Shown here: positions 34,142-36,293 of the stretch, piece after piece
Position numbering within the stretch: the stretch's first letter is position 1
Layout: each line of letters starts with the position of its first letter
DNA from: Lachnospiraceae bacterium
GTDB taxonomy: Bacteria > Bacillota > Clostridia > Lachnospirales > Lachnospiraceae
NCBI GenBank assembly: GCA_017449765.1
Contig: JAFTFE010000093.1
Span: 1 to 36,293, forward strand
Length of the DNA stretch: 36,293 bases
Direction: 5' to 3'
Notes under the pieces: generated by a model
What the model was told of the DNA's origin: nothing
Databases searched by the model: none
Seen by the model: the letters and a program-made list of their open reading frames with translations, nothing else
Program-made: the position numbers and the translations under genes

Positions 34142-34360
34142 ATGCACATTTGCACGAAATGCGGTGACAAGTTCAGTGGTGAAGAAATCCGTGAATTGAA
34201 ATCAGAACACGAATCATTTTCAATGCACCCTTTTATTTGCCCGGACTGTTATGACAGACTTCAAAGAGTGGATTTGGAAGATCAGTTTTCCATTCTTATG
34301 AATGATGCAGATATTCCTTCAGGACTGGATGCAGACACGCTTGGATGTTGTGTCATATAG
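34142..34360 (+). CDS. Small zinc-ribbon-like protein
   Basis: A 72-residue protein with CTKC at 4-7 and CPDC at 33-36, a spacing that fits a four-cysteine zinc ribbon, followed by an acidic tail ending CCVI. It is the first gene after the rightward early promoter, with AAAGGTGAAAG before ATG 34142. It may bind DNA or another protein. Small early proteins of this kind are common in phages and I cannot name this one. The next gene begins 12 bp after its stop. Confidence 0.65.
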   Translation: MHICTKCGDKFSGEEIRELKSEHESFSMHPFICPDCYDRLQRVDLEDQFSILMNDADIPSGLDADTLGCCVI

Positions 34361-34372
34361 GGGGGTGATGCT

Positions 34373-34693
34373 TTGGGTAGTGTGATAATGATTCCCCGGA
34401 TCATCAAGCGAAAATCAAAGGTTGTCCCGATCTTGAATCCCCGTGATGAACTTCGGGAAATCATTGATGAATACCTTGGAATGGATGTTGCGAACCTATT
34501 CGATCAGGTGATTGAAGAAATTGAATATGATCTGACACCTGATGAAATCGGTGACGATTATGAAGCAATATCTGACGGGTATAGAAATATGCTTGTTGAT
34601 ACAATGAATGAACTTCAGGAAATAGTATATGCCAAGCGTATTGACAGGAAAAGACTTGAACGCTTATGGCAAAACTTGAACAAAAATCTTTGA
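34373..34693 (+). CDS. Small acidic early protein of unknown function
   Basis: A 106-residue protein with a basic start (IIKRKSKVV) and an acidic helical body (EIIDEYLGMDVANLFDQVIEEIEYD). There is no signal peptide or known motif. TTG 34373 is likely the start, with GGGGGTGAT at 34361-34369; an internal ATG at 34388 lacks its own site. It lies in a run of closely spaced small genes and is probably translated with them. Function unknown. Confidence 0.55.
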   Translation: MGSVIMIPRIIKRKSKVVPILNPRDELREIIDEYLGMDVANLFDQVIEEIEYDLTPDEIGDDYEAISDGYRNMLVDTMNELQEIVYAKRIDRKRLERLWQNLNKNL

Positions 34694-34708
34694 AAGGACG
34701 GTGACAAA

Positions 34709-34918
34709 ATGAGCGAGGATAAACAGAAAATTCTTGATTTGCTGCTTGTGACACTTCAGGCAACAAGGGATGCTTGGGATTTGCAAGCATTAAACTTTGA
34801 TCCTAAGACAGAGATTGTCACAGCGTTATTTGAAAGCGGTGGAAAGAGAAAGATCAATGTGGCTATGGATTCAGGCGTTGCAATGATCCGAGATGTGATG
34901 AAGGGGTTGGGTGTATGA
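34709..34918 (+). CDS. Small early protein of unknown function
   Basis: A 69-residue soluble protein, helical at the start (KQKILDLLLVTLQATRDAWDL) with a short strand-like centre. No motif is recognised. AAAGGACGGTG precedes ATG 34709, and its stop overlaps the next start (ATGA at 34915-34918), a typical coupled arrangement. It probably belongs to the early operon under the element's repressor. Confidence 0.6.
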   Translation: MSEDKQKILDLLLVTLQATRDAWDLQALNFDPKTEIVTALFESGGKRKINVAMDSGVAMIRDVMKGLGV

Positions 34919-35127
34919 AAACAATAGTTTATGCGTGGATTGAACAAGTCCTTGAATTTCCGACAATCGGAGATTATCAGGCATATATTGCAGACTTGAA
35001 CCGAAGCCCAAAGGCATATAAGGTTATCGAAGAAAAGAACACGGTAAATGGAATCACGGTCAGGATCAGAAAGCAATACAACAATAACGCATTCCCGACA
35101 GGGGATCAGAAAGGAAGGTGTGAATAG
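34915..35127 (+). CDS. Small early protein of unknown function
   Basis: A 70-residue protein with a strand-rich start (KTIVYAWIEQVLEFP) and a middle (KVIEEKNTVNGITVRIRKQYN) that could be beta-rich. It is coupled to the gene before by an ATGA overlap and shares one base with the next gene's GTG start. No family recognised. The tight packing supports it as a real gene. Confidence 0.6.
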   Translation: MKTIVYAWIEQVLEFPTIGDYQAYIADLNRSPKAYKVIEEKNTVNGITVRIRKQYNNNAFPTGDQKGRCE

Positions 35128-35351
35128 TGGCATTCAATTATTCAAAGTTACGGGGCAAAATCCGTGAAGTTTATGGGAATGAAAAGAAATTTGCTGAAGC
35201 AATGGGATTGTCCCATGTATCCCTGTCAGCCAAGTTGAACAACCGTGTTCCGTTCACTGCACCTGAAATAAACAAGGCGTGTGAACTATTGTCAATCCCG
35301 GTGGAGTTTATACCAGTTTATTTTTTTACCGAAGAAGTTAAGACATCTTAA
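35127..35351 (+). CDS. DUF739/Cro-like DNA-binding protein
   Basis: A 74-residue helix-turn-helix protein. FNYSKLRGKIREVYG, then KKFAEAMGLSHVSLSAKLNNRVPFTAPEI, matches my memory of the DUF739 family of small phage regulators. It starts at GTG 35127 with AAGGAAGGTG upstream. By size and position it could act as the Cro partner of the repressor at 33472. The third copy of the element's operator overlaps its stop codon, so it sits inside the regulated circuit. Confidence 0.75.
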   Translation: MAFNYSKLRGKIREVYGNEKKFAEAMGLSHVSLSAKLNNRVPFTAPEINKACELLSIPVEFIPVYFFTEEVKTS

Positions 35352-35352
35352 C
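35337..35352. promoter_or_regulatory. Operator 3 (perfect palindrome)
   Basis: GTTAAGA-CA-TCTTAAC, the same sequence as operator 2 apart from the two central bases. It overlaps the stop of the DUF739-like gene and precedes the next XRE gene by 27 bp, 1.3 kb from the main promoter. Confidence 0.7.
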
Positions 35353-35379
35353 CAAAAACAGAAAGGAATGGTGAAATCA

Positions 35380-35784
35380 ATGAAATTTTCAGAGCAGATG
35401 AAAAAGGCTATGCAGCAGTTAAACATCACACAGGCGCAAGTGGTCAGTATGACCGGGTGCAGCAAGGGCGCAATCAGTATGTATCTGAATGACAAGTGTG
35501 AACCGGGGAATCAGAAAAAGCGTGGAATCGCAATTTCCCTTGGTCTTGCCCCGGACTTCTTTGAACAGGCTGAACCTGATGTTGAAAAGGCGGTTGTTAC
35601 CCCTTCAGACAAGTCCGGCATTCATAGGATCACGCTGAAGGAACTGACAACACTGCTTGGAGTTGACAAGGAAACCGCATCAAAGATTGCAGTTGGTAGG
35701 GAACTTCCCGGACTGTACGGCTGCAAAGGATCAGGTGAAAAGTTTGTTTATATCATCAATGAAGCGGTTTTCTGCAAAGTATGA
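35380..35784 (+). CDS. XRE-family regulator with extra C-terminal domain
   Basis: A 134-residue protein. Residues 1-60 form a helix-turn-helix (MKKAMQQLNITQAQVVSMTGCSKGAISMYLNDKCEP), followed by a linker and a second compact part (ITLKELTTLLGVDKETASKIAVGREL) that looks like another DNA-binding helix pair. ATG 35380 follows AAAGGAATGGTGA, the same leader pattern as int; a start at 35368 is too close to it. The operator at 35337 suggests control by the element's repressor. It could be an anti-repressor or a second lysogeny regulator. Confidence 0.72.
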   Translation: MKFSEQMKKAMQQLNITQAQVVSMTGCSKGAISMYLNDKCEPGNQKKRGIAISLGLAPDFFEQAEPDVEKAVVTPSDKSGIHRITLKELTTLLGVDKETASKIAVGRELPGLYGCKGSGEKFVYIINEAVFCKV

Positions 35785-35795
35785 AAGGCGGTGCA

Positions 35796-36293
35796 ATGAT
35801 GACGAATGAGATCATAAAAGGATTCAAGGTGTTCAATCCTGATTGGACTTGTCGAGATTTTCAGTATCAGGTGGGGCATACATATGAAATGGATGAAGAA
35901 CCGGATGTGTGCAATCGTGGATTTCATTTTTGCGAAAAGGCTTCAGACTGTTTTGAATACTATGACTTCAGATCAGAAAACAAGGTTGCAGAAATTGAAG
36001 CCCTTGGTGCGGTGGATTCTGACGGAAAGAAGTCTTGCACCAACAAGATTAGAATTGTCCGTGAAATTCCGTGGGATGAAGTGTTGCGGATCGTGAATGA
36101 AGGAAAGGATTGCACGGGTCGCTGCAACACCGGGGACTGCAACACCGGGAACAGGAACACCGGGGACTGCAACACCGGGAACAGGAACACCGGGGACTGC
36201 AACACCGGGAACAGGAACACCGGGGACTGCAACACCGGGGACTGGAACACCGGGAACAGGAACACCGGGGACTGCAACACCGGGAACAGGAAC
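35796..36293 (+). CDS. DUF7666-like protein with pentapeptide repeats (partial)
   Basis: The frame starts at ATG 35796 (or 35799), with AAAGGCGGTG upstream, and runs off the window. Residues 1-110 (KGFKVFNPDWTCRDFQY, then NRGFHFCEKASDC, then NKIRIVREIPWDEV) match what I remember of the DUF7666 domain in phage proteins. From residue 111 the chain is only pentapeptides, NTGDC and NTGNR in alternation with one NTGDW, at least eleven units. Such repeats form right-handed beta-helices, often on host-interacting or DNA-mimic proteins. The end and full length are not visible. Function unknown. Confidence 0.75.
   Translation, partial: MMTNEIIKGFKVFNPDWTCRDFQYQVGHTYEMDEEPDVCNRGFHFCEKASDCFEYYDFRSENKVAEIEALGAVDSDGKKSCTNKIRIVREIPWDEVLRIVNEGKDCTGRCNTGDCNTGNRNTGDCNTGNRNTGDCNTGNRNTGDCNTGDWNTGNRNTGDCNTGNRN
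36126..36293 (+). repeat. 15/30-bp coding tandem repeat
   Basis: AACACCGGGGACTGC and AACACCGGGAACAGG alternate, giving a 30-bp period that continues past the window edge. The identity between units is near perfect at DNA level, so the tract is young or kept uniform by recombination and may vary in length between strains. Confidence 0.9.

Larger units (their letters stand above)
31727..36293. mobile_element. Left end of a prophage-like integrative element (cut by window edge)
   Basis: An outermost integrase pointing toward the host DNA, a repressor, divergent early genes and small unknown genes match the left arm of a temperate phage or a phage-like integrative element. Codon use shifts from the AU-ending codons of the host to more GAC, AAC, CCC and CCG. 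The left boundary is inferred to lie between 31675 and 31800; no second attachment copy is in the window, so the core site cannot be read. No structural or conjugation genes are visible, so phage and ICE cannot be separated. Confidence 0.7.

Noticed and set aside
35960-36280. Minus-strand frame with repeated LQSPVFLFPV units
   Set aside because: It is the reverse reading of the pentapeptide repeat; any tandem repeat gives repetitive frames. The plus frame has a ribosome site and a recognisable N-terminal domain.
36126-36293. Possible CRISPR array
   Set aside because: The units are contiguous 15-mers without spacers and stay in frame as pentapeptides.

Overview
The window looks like chromosomal DNA of an AT-rich, Gram-positive anaerobe of the class Clostridia, most likely a Lachnospiraceae-type gut or rumen bacterium. 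This is inferred from gene content: a TadZ of the kind studied in Eubacterium rectale, Flp1-like and DUF5702-like pilus proteins, a group-X-like phosphofructokinase, and a complete F-type ATPase operon with a sodium-type c subunit. Most host genes run on the plus strand with GGAGG-type ribosome sites and frequent TTG or GTG starts.

Layout. 1-359: regulatory DNA with tandem palindromes, a sigma-A-like promoter and a Fur/PerR-like box. 360-3787: an ABC-2 type exporter operon (ATPase and two permeases) followed by a CmpB-like membrane protein. 3806-3955: a terminator-like hairpin, a promoter and a structured leader with mutually exclusive hairpins. 3956-12998: a tad pilus operon with overlapping or closely spaced genes: prepilin peptidase, tadZ, tadA, tadB, tadC, a 57-residue Flp pilin, a DUF5702-like protein, two TadE-like pseudopilins, and a membrane FHA protein. 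No secretin or other outer-membrane gene is present, as expected for a monoderm. Several parts are unusual: TadC carries an Ig-like extracytoplasmic insertion, and one TadE carries two Cys/His repeats.

12999-24014: two copies of a 52-bp hairpin repeat, a flavodoxin/SCP2 protein, then dnaX-ybaB-recR (replication and repair), phosphofructokinase, a small unknown protein, a large surface protein with a decayed C39-like domain, lysA on the minus strand, tsaC and rpiB. 24025-31374: a third repeat copy carrying a likely promoter, then the atpZ-atpI-B-E-F-H-A-G-D-C operon. F1 makes ATP and Fo carries the ion; the c subunit has the ligand set of sodium-translocating enzymes.

31400-31768: an unusual palindrome-rich junction (a 241-bp imperfect inverted repeat, a 34-bp palindrome, and a promoter running straight into a terminator). 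From there to the end of the window is the left end of a prophage-like integrative element with different codon use: tyrosine integrase, a small unknown gene and an XRE repressor on the minus strand, then divergent early genes on the plus strand (four small unknown proteins, a DUF739/Cro-like protein, a second XRE protein, and a DUF7666-like protein with pentapeptide repeats cut by the window edge). A shared operator, GTTAAGA-N2-TCTTAAC, occurs at the divergent promoter and again downstream, which points to a small lysogeny-type regulon. All family names come from reading the sequence and from memory; no database search was run.
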